Assembly: GCA_963921195.1 (NCBI GenBank)
Contig: OY992536.1
Location: forward strand, 91,617,007 to 91,681,006
Reading direction: 5' to 3'
Origin: Pegoplata infirma
Taxonomy: Eukaryota > Arthropoda > Insecta > Diptera > Anthomyiidae
Length of the DNA stretch: 64,000 nucleotides
The notes under the pieces were generated by a model. The model saw only the letters and a program-made list of their open reading frames with translations, was not told the origin of the DNA and searched no databases. A program made the translations under genes and the position numbers. Position 1 is the first letter of the stretch; each line of letters starts with the position of its first letter. Shown here piece after piece: positions 22,247-33,015 of this stretch.

Positions 22247-22480
22247 TTAAATTTTGAAATCCGACAAATAAGAAAGATCGTACAGCTTCCTAGATCCCAA
22301 TGAAGAAAGATCACTGGGATGCCATTGTCTAGAAAGTGTCGGACAATGGCAGATAAAGTGTTCGAGAGTTTCCCACTCCTCCTCATCCATGACACTCAAG
22401 CAGAAGTCATTTGACGGCACATTTAACCGCTCTGCGTGCTTTCCTATACGACAATGTCCGGTTATTACAGCAACCACCAC
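22247..22480 (-). pseudogene. Cys/His C-terminal segment of element K
   Basis: Reads VITGHCRIGKHAERLNVP, then FCLSVMDEEEWETLEHFICHCP, and ends with LSYLSDFKI. This is the post-RNase H zinc-binding-like tail (C-x-x-C changed to C-x-x-V here, H and C-x-C kept). The frame follows 22,580-22,777 on the same strand after a shift. Confidence 0.8.
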
Positions 22481-22579
22481 CGAAATCTCTCCTCTTTGAG
22501 GCGATATCAGCTCAATTGTGCGCTTCTGATTTAGAGAAGGCCAAATCTGCAGTGAAGTCTAACACGTCCACCCATGTGG

Positions 22580-22777
22580 TCATCTCTGATTAGACTCCGT
22601 CGCGGAACAAAGCCGTGGATTTTGCTTGCAAGTTTCTAGAAGCATACCAACACATTCCAATTCTATTGGAACCAGTAAGGTAGTTCTGAATCCTGCAAGC
22701 TCTTCGGTTTTGCAATTCCCTGAAATGTCTCTGTGTGCTGTGATCCATATCAGTCGTATGTCAAACTGCTTGGGCAT
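22580..22777 (-). pseudogene. RNase H C-terminal segment of element K
   Basis: Contains IRLIWITAHRDISGNCKTEELA, matching the family pattern W-x-x-G-H-x-x-I-x-G-N-x-x-A-D-x-L-A. The histidine is kept, while the Gly before it is Ala and the catalytic Asp in the last block is Glu. The frame ends at ATESNQR. Confidence 0.75.
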
Positions 22778-22799
22778 CTCATTTTAAGACGTGCGGCAG

Positions 22800-23390
22800 T
22801 AAAGGGCAGATCTTGTTTTTAGAAATTTTGACTCCAGGAACTTGACCGCGGCTTGACTATAGATGTTGACTGTGGTTGTAGACATGGCCAAGCCTTATTG
22901 AAGTTGGGCGCGTGCAAAAAAATATGAATGACATACTTAATGAAGACGTTTCTACAATATCAGAGTGGAGTTTTGCAAACAAAGTCGATTTTAATGCACG
23001 CAAGACCCTATTTTGTATGTAAACCCACAGACCTGTGGATTCAACATTGTTATCTGTATTAATGGGTATTATAGGTATTGAGGAATACAGTGAGATGATC
23101 GTTGAAGTAAGCACGTTTTTTCAAGTAACGAAAGAAGCCTTCAGATATCTCGGTTTTTTTAAATGCTTTCAAAACTGTGTTACTCCGTCCGATCTCCTCA
23201 CTATTTATACCAGTTATATCGGAGCGCAAATGGAATACAACTCTCATTTATGGGCAGAAGCTTCGGAGTCTTTACTGAGGGTTCTGAACCGTGTACAAAG
23301 AATGCGATGAAGATTATTGATGATAATTGGGTATCCAACTCTATTGATTCTTTAGAGTATGGTCGGAATGTGTGAAAAGTTCTTTCGTTA
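22800..23390 (+). pseudogene. Non-LTR retrotransposon J, part 2 (RT thumb region)
   Basis: Continues J after cluster K: NMNDILNEDVSTISEWSF with KVDFNARKT directly after it (the I-x-x-W...V-x-F-N-x-x-K-T block that follows motif C), then VTKEAFRYLGFFK and PSDLLTIYTSYIGAQMEYNS followed by HLWAEA (the Y-x-x-x-I-x-P-x-x-x-Y-x-x-x-x-W thumb block, with Pro changed to Ala), and VSNSIDSLEYGRNV. At least one frameshift near 23,300. Cut at 23,390 by a MITE. Confidence 0.85.
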
Positions 23391-23710
23391 CCCAGCAAAA
23401 TCTTGGTAATGAGTTATGAGAAGTAATCATTTCTTCATGCATTATTTATAATGAGTACCCATTAGCACTCTAATTATTTTACGCTCAAAAGCAACTAGTG
23501 ACTTATGACATGTTATAAAAGTATTTATTGATAATATCAACTCCCTAATCGTAAGCCGAGAAAGTAACTTCTTATTTATCCCTTACTTGTAACTAATTAT
23601 TTTTGTCTCACTCCCTTGTTATAATAATGTGTTATTCTCCAAAATGTAATTACTTACCAATATTTTTTCTGATTACAAAGCCCATTACTAGTAATCTAAA
23701 AATTTGCTGG
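23391..23710. mobile_element. CCCAGCAAAA-type MITE inside J
   Basis: Left end CCCAGCAAAATCTTGGTAAT, right end ATTACTAGTAATCTAAAAAT then TTGCTGG. It is inverted and interrupts J between its EYGRNV segment and the C-terminal HLFVRTSR segment. Same family as 6,361-7,214. Confidence 0.75.
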
Positions 23711-24350
23711 ATATTAGCATGGGAGTTGTTCAGCCAAGACAAATGAATTTATTCCAGCAGCTCATTTATTTGTTCAGACTTCTAGGTGGACCCGTAGTTC
23801 GCATTCGTTTATAATCGATTGTCATTTAGTTTCGCACAACGCATTAGAGAGAAAATTATTTTGTTCAGTCCTACAACCCGTATGCGGAATAAACTTCCAG
23901 CGGAGGTCTTCGCTGCCATTTTTAATTTACATAAGTTCAAATCAAATGTTTACAAACACTACTCCCACTTTCCTCCTTCGCACACCTTATTCGCCTGATC
24001 AATACAATGCACTGCATTTGTAGGGGGCATCCCCTGAACATTCTAAATTTCGATCGTACTGTTTTATGATTTTGGATAGTTCAATAATATCCCTTTGTCT
24101 ATTATGGTTCTTATTGTCCATCCCACTTTGTCTTAACAGCTTTTGTACCGACATTTAGTAGTACTTCATTAGTGATCATTTTTTTCTGCTCAATCTTTTT
24201 TCTTTCTTTACCTTATAATTTTTGCAAAATCATGTGTAAAAATCATCGTCTTGTTTCATCTTGTTCTCCTATTGTGCGTGTTATGTGATGATTGTAAATT
24301 GCCTGCAATTAATGCCTGTTGTGTGGAGAAATGATTAAAGGATCACAGTT
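23711..24350 (+). pseudogene. Non-LTR retrotransposon J, part 3 (C-terminus and 3' UTR)
   Basis: Frames across shifts include AHLFVRTSRWTRSSHSF, then RMWNKLPAEVF and NLHKFKSNVYKHYSHFPP, ending at TGA 23,996-23,998. The R-x-W-N-x-L-P-x-x-x-F...F-K-x-x-V block is the usual C-terminus of CR1/Jockey-type RT proteins. The remainder to about 24,350 is presumed 3' UTR. Confidence 0.8.
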
Positions 24351-25815
24351 GTTGTTTGACTACTGTGAAGATGTCTGCATTTTTTTCGATTACATATTGA
24401 TTTTAGTTTTTCAATAATTATAAGATTGTATTTTTTGTATATTTTCTTAGAAAATATAAAGATTATTTTGAAATAAAACAAAAGTTTCAATTGCAAAATA
24501 TTTTTGTTAAGGCAATTAATTTGTTATTAATTAGAAACTATAATTGATAAATGGATTTTCGGATTTTGATAAACTACAAAATTAGCAACATTTTAAATTG
24601 TTAAAAGAAAAACTACATTTGCAGTATTTTAAATTGTTAAAAGAAAAACTACGTTAACAGTAATTTTAAAATGATAACTACGTTTTTAAACTTTACTGGA
24701 CTACTACCACAGACTATATACAGACTCGAAAACTAAGCGATTTTAGTAGAAAATAGAGCGGTTTTTAACTAGTTTTAAGCTAAGTGAAACAATAAAAACC
24801 GATATGACATCTATTTTTCTTATGGCGCGTTATATTAGTTTTCTCTTTCTAAACTAAATCGTAGAATAATTTGAAAAAATTAACCATATGGTTCAAAACT
24901 ACTTTTTTGACACCTTCACTTATGTTGAGTCTGTATTAGTGTGTGCTACTACTTTCTATTTTACGATAATTAAACCCTGGAATTTAGTTCTAAGTTTAAT
25001 ATTAGTATTATAGCTTAAAACGTAGTTATATTTGTGAATTTAAAACATTTCTAATATTGCTCAATATTCTCTTCCGTAAGTACCTAACTTTATTTGGACT
25101 TTATTTTGGACTTTAAGATAACAGTTCTAAAATATTTCATTTATTATGGCAATTAAACCCTGGAATTTAGTCCTTAGCTTAGTTAAGTAGTTATAGCGAA
25201 AAATTTTAGGCGGAAAATTTTATTTATGTTTTACTACAATTAAAGCCATAACCGCAGTTTTTTTAACTGAATTATTGGAAAAACCGCTCCATATTTTTTT
25301 AGCACAATTTTATCTTAATATTTTATATGTTTTTTATTTTAAAAATTTTTCTATTACTAAAATATCTTTAAAACAAATTACTATTTTCAATTAACCTTGT
25401 TATCAACATGACCTTCCCCAACATAAAACCACTTACTGTTATGATATTATTTTTACCTGTAGCAACCGGTAGCTTATCATAAAAATGTCATAACAAAATT
25501 CTTTGTGATGTATAAATAATGATAAGATATTAACGATAATTTCTTAGAAAAATATTTCAAATTTCGTAAAAAGAAACTAAAAAATATTTATTTATGAAAA
25601 TATATTTAAAAATATGTAAGTGGTTTTACTGTTTCCGATTTTCCCTAATATTGAGCATACACTTAAAAATCGGTTAAAATGATCGGATTTGGCTCAAATA
25701 AAAAATTAAATTAAAAATAGTCCTAAGATTTATGAAAGGATCAAAGGAAAGAAATTTGTATTTTTTTAATCTTGAGCGTAGGAGGAAAACGCCACTTTTT
25801 TATAAAATTTAAAAT
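24351..25815. other. AT-rich interval with short local duplications and one small MITE
   Basis: Apart from the MITE at 24,708 it holds a ~40-bp duplication (TTTTAAATTGTTAAAAGAAA, twice in 24,590-24,655) and a ~190-bp-spaced duplication of AATTAAACCCTGGAATTTAG (24,967 and 25,152). No gene seen. Confidence 0.5.
24708..24945. mobile_element. 238-bp MITE with 7-bp duplication CTACTAC
   Basis: Ends CACAGACTATATACAGACTC and GAGTCTGTATTAGTGTGTG are imperfect inverted copies. CTACTAC is repeated at 24,701-24,707 and 24,946-24,952. CA-starting ends and a 7-8-bp duplication suggest a hAT relative (inference). Confidence 0.65.
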
Positions 25816-26340
25816 AGCCTCGAAATATCGGTCTGGGACCCCATGAGGTATATATGTTAGTGCCTACGGTCAGTATCGTAGTACCGGTATTCTCGGTTCT
25901 CGGTATTACCGGGAAATGGTACCGGTTTCCCGGTTCTTGACGATATTACCAGTATTCCCGGGACAACCGCTATGTACATTATGTAAAATTTTGAACAATT
26001 AAATTTTTTTCTTTGTTTATACCAAAAAAAAAAAAAAAATACAAAATATGTCAAAAACACCATTTCATTTGTATACCCTACACCACTCTGTGGTACAGGC
26101 AATAATGAGTTAGTGCTGATGTTGGTTACTACCTAAAATATTTGTCCTAGACCCACCTTCAAGTATACCGATCTACTCAGAATTACTTTTTGAGTTGATT
26201 TAGCGATGTCCGTCAGTCTGAAATTTTAAACTTAAGCTTCTCTTGACCCAAGGATGAACGCTATTGAAATTGGAAAAAATCGGTTCATGTTTTGAAATAG
26301 CCACCATACAAACGCCCCTTTTAATATTGGCAGGTAAACG
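25816..26340 (+). mobile_element. Broken mini-me copies (types A and B) with a CCGG-rich insert
   Basis: 25,816-25,860 has the type A core (CCTCGAAATATCGGTCTGGG). 25,880-25,960 is CCGGTATTCTCGG/ACCGGGAAAT low-complexity sequence of unknown origin. From 26,073 a type B copy begins (ATACCCTACACCAC...GTACAGG) and runs through GATGTCCGTCAGTCTG to about 26,340. Compare the complete type B copy at 42,526. Confidence 0.65.
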
Positions 26341-26349
26341 TATTTTTTT

Positions 26350-27120
26350 ATTCAAAAACTAGCTGTTTTGCATCCGGCGTTGCCCGGGTTGAAAAAATTT
26401 TATATAATGAATGAGAGTCTTTAATGCCATATAGTTCCATTCTCGGTTAGCACTACATCTGGTGAAAATTTCAATAAAGGTATAGCTTTCACTACAGTTC
26501 AATTTTGGTCTCATGCGACATTGGTTAGCTCTATAAGTGGTAAAAAATGGCAATTAAATTTACTCAGCCCTTTTTCCGTGACTTTGGAGCAGGCGAAAAT
26601 AACTTCCAATTTAAAGCAAAGGGGCGTGGCATGTTATGTTTTTTTCGATAACGCTCTAATATAGCCTATAGTTATCGATTAATTAATTTGAACAGTAGTG
26701 AAAATCTCAAAACAATTATTTCAGCCGTTTTTTCATGATTTCAAGTAATACAGACATAGCGTTCTGAATAGTATAAATTGGCATGTCAATATACGCCCCT
26801 TTGTCCAATTGCGCACTCGGTAATCACTATATGTGCTAAAAGTTTTGCCTGACTGTTTCTACGTTCAAGCGTGCTTACGGAACAGGCAGAAATAACTTTC
26901 AATGTATCACAAAGGCGCGTGGCCATTTACGCCCATTTTCTGGTTGCACTTATACTTTCCGCCTCGTTAAGTACTATCTGTGGTGAAAATTATATTAAAA
27001 TCGCAAAAATAACTTTCAATATATTACAAAGGGTACGTCCATTTGTTCAATCGCGCGTTTATATGAGCTATAGTTCCCGCCTCGGTTAGTTTAAATCGGC
27101 TCAGCCGTTTTTGCGCGATT
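26350..27120. repeat. Diverged interspersed repeat with internal units
   Basis: Begins AAAAACTAGCTGTTTTGCAT then CCGGCGTTGCCCGGG. Internal units share AATAACTTTCAATNTATNAC plus a GGCGTGGC/GGTACGTCC-like phrase (near 26,600, 26,890 and 27,010) and TCTCGGTTAGNACTA. Resembles dispersed arthropod repeats with a CCCGGG start, but I cannot name it. Confidence 0.45.
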
Positions 27121-27124
27121 TTTT

Positions 27125-27540
27125 TTTTTTTTTAAAAACTTAAAATGTCAATATCTCGGAAACTAAGCCAGATGGAGCAAAATGGAGGCCATTTTTGGGC
27201 TCTCCATAGTATGGCCATTCCTCTTCACATGTGTGGATCCTAACTGGTCCTAACTTTGGATCCAAAAAATTTTGCATTCCCGAAAATTTTAAAATGCTCA
27301 TATCTCGGTATATATGGCCGACACAACAAAAAGTCCAAAAGCATTTTTGTAGCTCTCAACACGTAGAACAAGACCGCAAAGCTGTCCTAGTAATATTTTT
27401 GAAGTTATCGAGTTCTTAAATTCTCAAACCCCCAGTGGTCCACTAAAATCACGTATCTCAAAAACTAAGCAGGGTAGAGCGAAACGGACACAAATTTTGG
27501 ATCAAAACTATGACGATTTTTAAGGAACCCAACTAGGTCT
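27125..27540 (+). mobile_element. Relic of the 27,745 transposon's right interior
   Basis: Clear, diverged copy of 29,985-30,390: shared phrases include TCGGAAACTAAGCCAGAT, CCTCTTCACATGTGTGGA, AAAATGCTCATATCTCGGTA and GCGAAACGGACACAAATTTT. Followed at 27,590-27,739 by a single right-hand CACTCAAA end. Confidence 0.8.
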
Positions 27541-27987
27541 ACCCATCCGGGTCTGGACCTATCGGGTTCGAACCCAATGGGGTCCTCAAATGTGTATGAA
27601 TAAAAGAAATTTCAGTTGACTAATTTTTGGCAAAACATTTTTGCTAACTTTACCAAAAAAATTGTTGGTTCAAAATCAGCAAATTTTCTTGTAGGTTTAC
27701 AAGCTTTTTTTGCTAACATTACAGTTTTTTTTTTGAGTGTATGTTAGGGTGGGGCGATTAGTAAGGAAGGAAAAAAATCTTAATGGGCGCTTCGCGTTTC
27801 TGATTCTTGGGATTGTACTAAGCAAAAAAGTCAACTAGACCATACGTCTACGGTGAAAATCGAGCCTCCCGATTTTGACTTGAAGTTTTTTCTCAGACTT
27901 TATTTTTTTTGGAATCTGCAAATGTTCTTGGGCTCATATTTCGTAAACTATTTGAAATTTTCACTTATTTTCAAAGGTAAAGTTGTA

Positions 27988-28743
27988 CACAAAAAAAAAT
28001 AAAAAAAATATTTAATTAAAAAATTCGTAGATTTAATTAAAAAATTAATTAAATCCGGACCAATCACTAAAATGCGCAAATAAATTAAAAATATTTGTAT
28101 GTCGTTAATTAAAATAAATGGATATTTATTTAATTAAAAACTTAATACTATAAATTAAAAAAATTAATTAAAATTTAAAAAAAAATAATTAAAATTTTAA
28201 TTGTATAAATTAAAAATATTATATTAAAAAAAAATAATTTGTAAAAACATTCTTTTTGAATAAAATAGTTTAAAAAAAATATTTCTTCAAACTTTACCAA
28301 ATTTATTTATGCCGTATAGACATAGTCAGTGAGATGATTTTATAAAGTTGATTTTAAACCTTTCATATACATACACATAAAACTATAAACAAAATGAGAA
28401 TTCAAAAACCTATGTGAAAAATAAAAAAAAACTTTCAACAAACTTTTTATACTTATGTATTTTTTTTGTATGTAATACAATGCAAGAGAAAAACACACAC
28501 TCGCACACACACGGAAAACAAAACAAAAAAAAATAAGTAAAGCTAGAAATTTAATTAAACATTTAATTATATAAATTAAATACTTAATTAATATTAAATT
28601 TGAAAACAATTAAAATATTAATTAAAATAAAGTTAAAAATTTAATTAAACAATTAATTATATTGATTCAAAGTTTAATTAATATTAAATTAAAAAACAAT
28701 TAAAATTTTAATTAAAATAAAATATACGATATTATTTTCTGTG
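27988..28743. mobile_element. TA-flanked AATTAA-rich MITE inside the left TIR
   Basis: The intact right TIR shows the uninterrupted sequence AAAGTTGTAGCTATTGTC (complement). In the left TIR the TA is duplicated (27,986-27,987 and 28,744-28,745) around a 756-bp insert with ends CACAAAAAAAAATA and TATTATTTTCTGTG. The interior is repetitive AATTAATTAAA. The clean excision by comparison makes the boundaries certain. Confidence 0.9.
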
Positions 28744-28950
28744 TAGCTATTGTCTCGGGCTAAAATTTCTCTGAACATATTACTTAGAAAAAACTTCGTT
28801 TTCATGGTCAAAAAGTCGAAAATGTAGAAAATTCACCACTTTTTGTAATTTTTTTTGGATATTTTGGCCTATAACAGCCAAACCATTGAGATTTTCGATC
28901 CAATACTAAGACAAAAATTGTAGCCAAGACAATAGTTAAGAACTCTTTAG

Positions 28951-29559
28951 TACATCGCAAAAGCATTAGAACGCTCCTTCAGGCAGTTTTGGCCTTGTGA
29001 CGGTAGTGCTCTGCTTGGAAAATTCATCCAGTGGACGCAATATTTACCAGACAACTTACGTAACATCATAAATCCCGTAATACAGAATAATTCCTATTTC
29101 GCACACAGTGAAAATGTTTTGTTGAGCATGTTATACGATGATTGTAAAGAAATTCGTGCATTGGCACTCAAAAAAATATTGTATATTCGCGACAACGTAT
29201 GCGATTTAACTGAGCTTCGCGAATATGTAAAACCAAACATCAATTTTGATTGTACGCATTTCGTTCACATGATCGATTTAGAGGACAAAGCATTGTTATT
29301 TGAACCGCCATTTACCAGGAAAATTCCGTTTGAGCATTTACAACAATACCTCGAATGTGTAGATGATGAAGATCGACCATTTCCAGACCCACTAATACCT
29401 TGTCATATTCAAGGTACGGAGCGTCATGTCCAGCTACTAGCTAGTGTTGCTAAGCGCTCAATCGACAAAAACCGTGAAGGTATAATGGCATCTGTATCTG
29501 AAGGCCGAAAGAAAGCGCCTCGTATTGAATCTCGAAAAGATTTGGAAGGCAATCTTTGA
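28951..29559 (+). CDS. Uncharacterised transposon protein, C-terminal 202-codon exon
   Basis: A frame open from just after an in-frame TAG whose AG (CTCTTTAG at 28,943-28,950) would also serve as a splice acceptor, to TGA at 29,557-29,559. It is therefore more likely a last exon than a complete gene; the first ATG is an internal Met (29,128) in LLSMLYDD. The product is soluble, with no membrane segment or signal peptide. Visible blocks are FRQFWPCDGSALLGKFIQW, an alternating helical stretch CKEIRALALKKILYIRDN, INFDCTHFVHMIDLEDKALL, EPPFTRKIPFEHL, IPCHIQGTERHVQLLASVAK and a basic tail. It resembles, from memory, multicopy uncharacterised insect and cnidarian proteins associated with DNA transposons. 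I see no DDE, HUH or zinc-finger signature. It is the only non-low-complexity frame in the window without stops or shifts. Upstream exons appear deleted because the left TIR ends about 50 bp before the frame. Confidence 0.7.
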   Translation, partial: YIAKALERSFRQFWPCDGSALLGKFIQWTQYLPDNLRNIINPVIQNNSYFAHSENVLLSMLYDDCKEIRALALKKILYIRDNVCDLTELREYVKPNINFDCTHFVHMIDLEDKALLFEPPFTRKIPFEHLQQYLECVDDEDRPFPDPLIPCHIQGTERHVQLLASVAKRSIDKNREGIMASVSEGRKKAPRIESRKDLEGNL

Positions 29560-29646
29560 ATGAAAAATACACTAAATTGGAATTCTTCTTGATTCATACC
29601 TTGTCTCTACAAATACAATTACTTTGTACTTTAAATGAATTTTCAA

Positions 29647-29652
29647 AATAAA
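29647..29652 (+). terminator. Polyadenylation signal AATAAA
   Basis: AATAAA about 88 bp after the stop of the transposon frame, followed by A-rich sequence. Position is appropriate for 3' end formation of the 28,951-29,559 transcript. Confidence 0.5.
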
Positions 29653-30796
29653 TATTGAACAAAACAAAAAAAAAACATTATATTTTTGGATAAAAAAAGT
29701 GGAAAAAATAAGAAATAGAACATTTTTATGATTTTGCGCTACACTCAAAAAAATACGTTAGTAGATTTACTAATTTTTTTTTGCTAATGCTAGTTAGCTA
29801 ACTTTTAGCAAATTTTTAGTTGAGATTAGCATGTTAGCAAAAAATTCTTGTAAACTTCATTTAGCACATTAGCAATTTTAAACAAACTTTGAACTAATTT
29901 CTTTTGCTAAATTTGAAATTGAGTTGACAACATTTTTACAAGATTTTTTGCTAACATTAGCAAAAATAAATGGTATTTTTTTTTTTATTTTCAGAAAACT
30001 TAAAATGGCGCTATCTCGGAAACTAAGCCAGATAGAGCAAAATGGAGGGCATTTTTGGTTCTTAGAATCTCCATACTTTCGCGGGTCCTCTTCACATGTG
30101 TGGACCCTTATGGGACCTAACTTTGGATCCAAAAAAGTTAGCATTCCCGAAAATTTTAAAATGCTCATATCTCGGTAAATATTGCCGACACAACAAAAAG
30201 TGCAAAAGAATTTTTGTAGCTCTCAACACGTAGAACAAGACCGCGAAATAACCAAAGGCTCTCCGAGTAATATTTTTGAAGTTATCGAGTTTTTTAACTC
30301 TCAAGACCCCAGTGATCCCCTAAAATCACGTATCTCAAAAACTAAGCAAGGTAGAGCGAAACGGACACAAATTTTGGATCAAAAACTATGACGATTCAAA
30401 AATCAAAAATCTCAATGGTTTGGCTGTTATAGGCCAAAATATCCAAAAAAAATTACAAAAAACGGTGAATTTTCTACATTTTCGACTTTTTGAACATGAA
30501 AACGAAGTTTTTTCTAAGTAATATGTTCAGAGAAATTTTAGCCCGAGACAATAGCTACAACTTTACTTTTGAAAATAAGTCAAAATTTCAAATAGTTTAC
30601 AAAATATGAGCCCAAGAAAATTAGCAAATTTCCAAAAAAAAATAAAGTCTGAGAAAAAACTTCAAGTCAAAATCGGGAGGCTCGATTTTCACCGTAGACG
30701 TATGGTCTAGTTGACTTTTTTGCTCAGTACAATCCCAAGAATCAGAAACGCGATGCGCCCATTAAGATGTTCAAATCGCCCCACCCTAGTGTATGT

Positions 30797-31485
30797 ATCT
30801 GATGATGTTTTTATTGTAAAGTGATCACTTTAATGATGTTTAAGTACTTTGATGAATAAATATAAGAAAAAAGTTGTAATTATTATTTGCTTAATATATT
30901 AACTTAAGTGGAGACTTGTAAACAGAAACAAAGACAGACGGACACACGAACATTAAAATGTTTGTCAACAAATTAAGAAAGAGTTAAATAAACATCATAT
31001 TTATATAAAAATATATGATTGAGTAATTAATAAATAGTAACCGGCCCGGCCGAACACTTGGGAACAAAAATTAAATTTGGTCAGAATTGGTCGGTTTTTT
31101 GTAGGGGGGATTTTGAATGTCAATTTAAAAGATGAAGCCATAGTTAAGCCATGTTTTCACTATTTGGTTTACGATAGTTCGAAGGCCGAATATTGCAGTT
31201 CTTGCTGAATTTCTGCTTTTTCCTAAAATTTAACATTTTAAGTCGTCTTCGATCGCCCCTACAAAAATCAGGCGATCATCAAAATTTTTCTAAATGGAGT
31301 TTCTACCAAACACCTTTTTGAACCGAACTATTTGGTCAGACAATATTTTCGAATGATTATAATTATGATAAATAAACTATTAATGATTTACTTAGGTCCG
31401 ATTACTCAATAACCAGTTAACTGCGAACGGAGAATTTAACGGTGAGTTATATCAAAAATTGTATACAAAATTCAAGACTCAAATA
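30797..31485. other. Unassigned AT-rich interval
   Basis: No gene or paired repeat ends found. A GC-richer patch at 31,030-31,330 has no recognisable frame. Confidence 0.45.
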
Positions 31486-31980
31486 CAGTCGAACCCGGTT
31501 ATAACGAACTCCGAGGGACCAGTAAGAATAGTTCGTTATAAGCAAAGTTCGCTATAAGCGGGGTGTGTTTTATATCAACTTAGTTTTATTTCCAAAAAAA
31601 TAGGTCCAAATTCATTTCATTTGATGCTTTTTTCATAAATAAACTACTTATCGAGAAGAAAACATTTAAAATATAAATAAATTCTATCAAAATTATTATT
31701 TAAACCAAAAAATTCTAACCTTTTGCTAGTTTGATAAACATGATTGCCACACATTAAAAAATATTTACGGGAGTTCGTTATAAAAAGGTAAATATACATG
31801 AAATTGTGTTTGTGGGACCATAATAAGCAGTTCGTTTTAACCGAGGATTCGTTATAACCGAGTTCGTTATAAAAGAAGTATTTTGTGTGAAAATTGATGC
31901 CAAAACGTCGGGACTTTAGAATTAGTTCGTTATAACCAAGAATTCGTTATAACCGAGTTCGTTATAACCAAGTTTGACTG
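31486..31980. mobile_element. pogo/Tc1-mariner-like MITE
   Basis: TIRs CAGTCGAACCCGGTTATAAC and (complement) CAGTCAAACTTGGTTATAAC, flanked by TA (31,484-31,485 and 31,981-31,982). The GTTATAACGAACT motif recurs several times near both ends (for example 31,790-31,960). CAGT ends plus a TA duplication are typical of pogo-group elements. No transposase frame. Confidence 0.88.
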
Positions 31981-32456
31981 TACTTAAATTAGTTAAATCT
32001 TAAAAATTTTTATATGTACGTATGTATTTGTTTGTCTTTTTTTTTAATTTTATAACTATTATTTTATCATTTTTAAAAGTCAATGAATTTTTGTGATGTG
32101 TGTTATTTTACTTTTAAACTAGTCTTAATGAAAAGGTCTGTCTTTTTCATCAAGTTCATTGTAATGAAATTGAAAATTCACTGTGTCACTTGTCAATTTA
32201 GAAAAATCAACATAAAGCAAATGACAACAATTCAAACAATTGACCATTTGTTATAGACTGACAATAGAGAAATGACAAAAAAAAAAACTAAATTACTTAG
32301 ATACCAGAAATCATATTTTTTAAAGATATTAACCTTTTAAGGGCTGCAGGTATAAATTTTTACTAAAAAAAATGTTACATTTTTAAATAAAATTACAATT
32401 TTTGTCAATATGACAAAAAATTTAATTGAAATTGAGACAACAATAAAATTGTTTTT

Positions 32457-33015
32457 TATACCCTCCACTCTAGTGATATAGGGTATATATAAGTTTGTCA
32501 TTCCGTTTGTAACTCATCGAAATATCGGTGTGGGACCCCATAAAGTATATGATCCCCGATCGATTTTAAGACATTCTAGCGATGTCCGTCTGTCTGTGGA
32601 AATGGTGATCACGGACAAAATATTATACGGAAATGACTGAAACTTAACATATTTATTGAAAGTTCTCCCGAGAAGTTTGGTATTGAACTTGAGCGATATC
32701 GGATTAGCGGTTCAAAAGTTATGAACGAAAATGTAAGGACATCTCAAAAATTTTAGTACATTCAACATAACCTAAAAATACAAAATGCTTTAATTCGGCT
32801 GCTGGTTGACTTATATGAACATAATTAAACACTAAATTGTACAAGTACAAATATATTTTTTGACAAAAAAAGAAAAAAATCGCGGGTTTTTTACAAATTT
32901 TTTTTTTGCGAAAATTTAAAAAAAAAAAAATTTTTTTTCAAAAGTAATTTCCTTTAAAATAAAGTTTTTGCAATAATCTTTTAGAAATTGTGGAGGGTAT
33001 CACTACATTCGGCAA
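32457..33015 (+). mobile_element. mini-me/DINE-1-like repeat, complete short copy
   Basis: Begins ATACCCTCCACTCTAGTGAT, has the core, the microsatellite GATGTCCGTCTGTCTG and an interior different from type A (GAAATGGTGATCACGGAC). It ends GGAGGGTATCACTACATTCG with the hairpin ATTCGGCAAGACCGAAT. The same interior recurs on the minus strand at 50,398-50,981. A solitary 3' end lies at 33,052-33,113. Confidence 0.85.

Larger units (their letters stand above)
21590..22795 (-). pseudogene. Cluster K: three successive 3' ends of an RNase H-type non-LTR element, inserted in J
   Basis: Reading leftward on the minus strand, three copies of the same 3' end lie head to tail: about 22,205-22,795 (longest), 21,830-22,200 and 21,590-21,825. 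Each contains a version of LSDFSDVKIQYLGSFIR followed by a 3' UTR with GTGATACCACGGGATTG-like sequence (minus-strand complement) and ending near AGCAGCCACTAAAAACCTAA. The cluster separates motif C of element J from the rest of its RT, so it is younger than J. Confidence 0.75.
27745..30788 (+). mobile_element. 3.0-kb TIR transposon with ~390-bp inverted repeats and 8-bp duplication
   Basis: Terminal sequence TAGGGTGGGGCGATT at the left and its complement at the right, flanked by a perfect 8-bp duplication GTGTATGT (27,737-27,744 and 30,789-30,796). The inverted repeats continue inward about 390 bp. Left: 27,745-27,987 and 28,746-about 28,900, split by a MITE. Right: about 30,402-30,788. Both run through phrases such as GGGAGGCTCGATTTTCACCG and AAACCATTGAGATTTT. 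Contents in order: left TIR, one open frame (28,951-29,559), AATAAA signal, a CACTCAAA-like fragment (29,745-29,975), a conserved non-coding segment, right TIR. The 8-bp duplication fits hAT, P and a few other superfamilies. The protein does not settle which. Confidence 0.92.
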
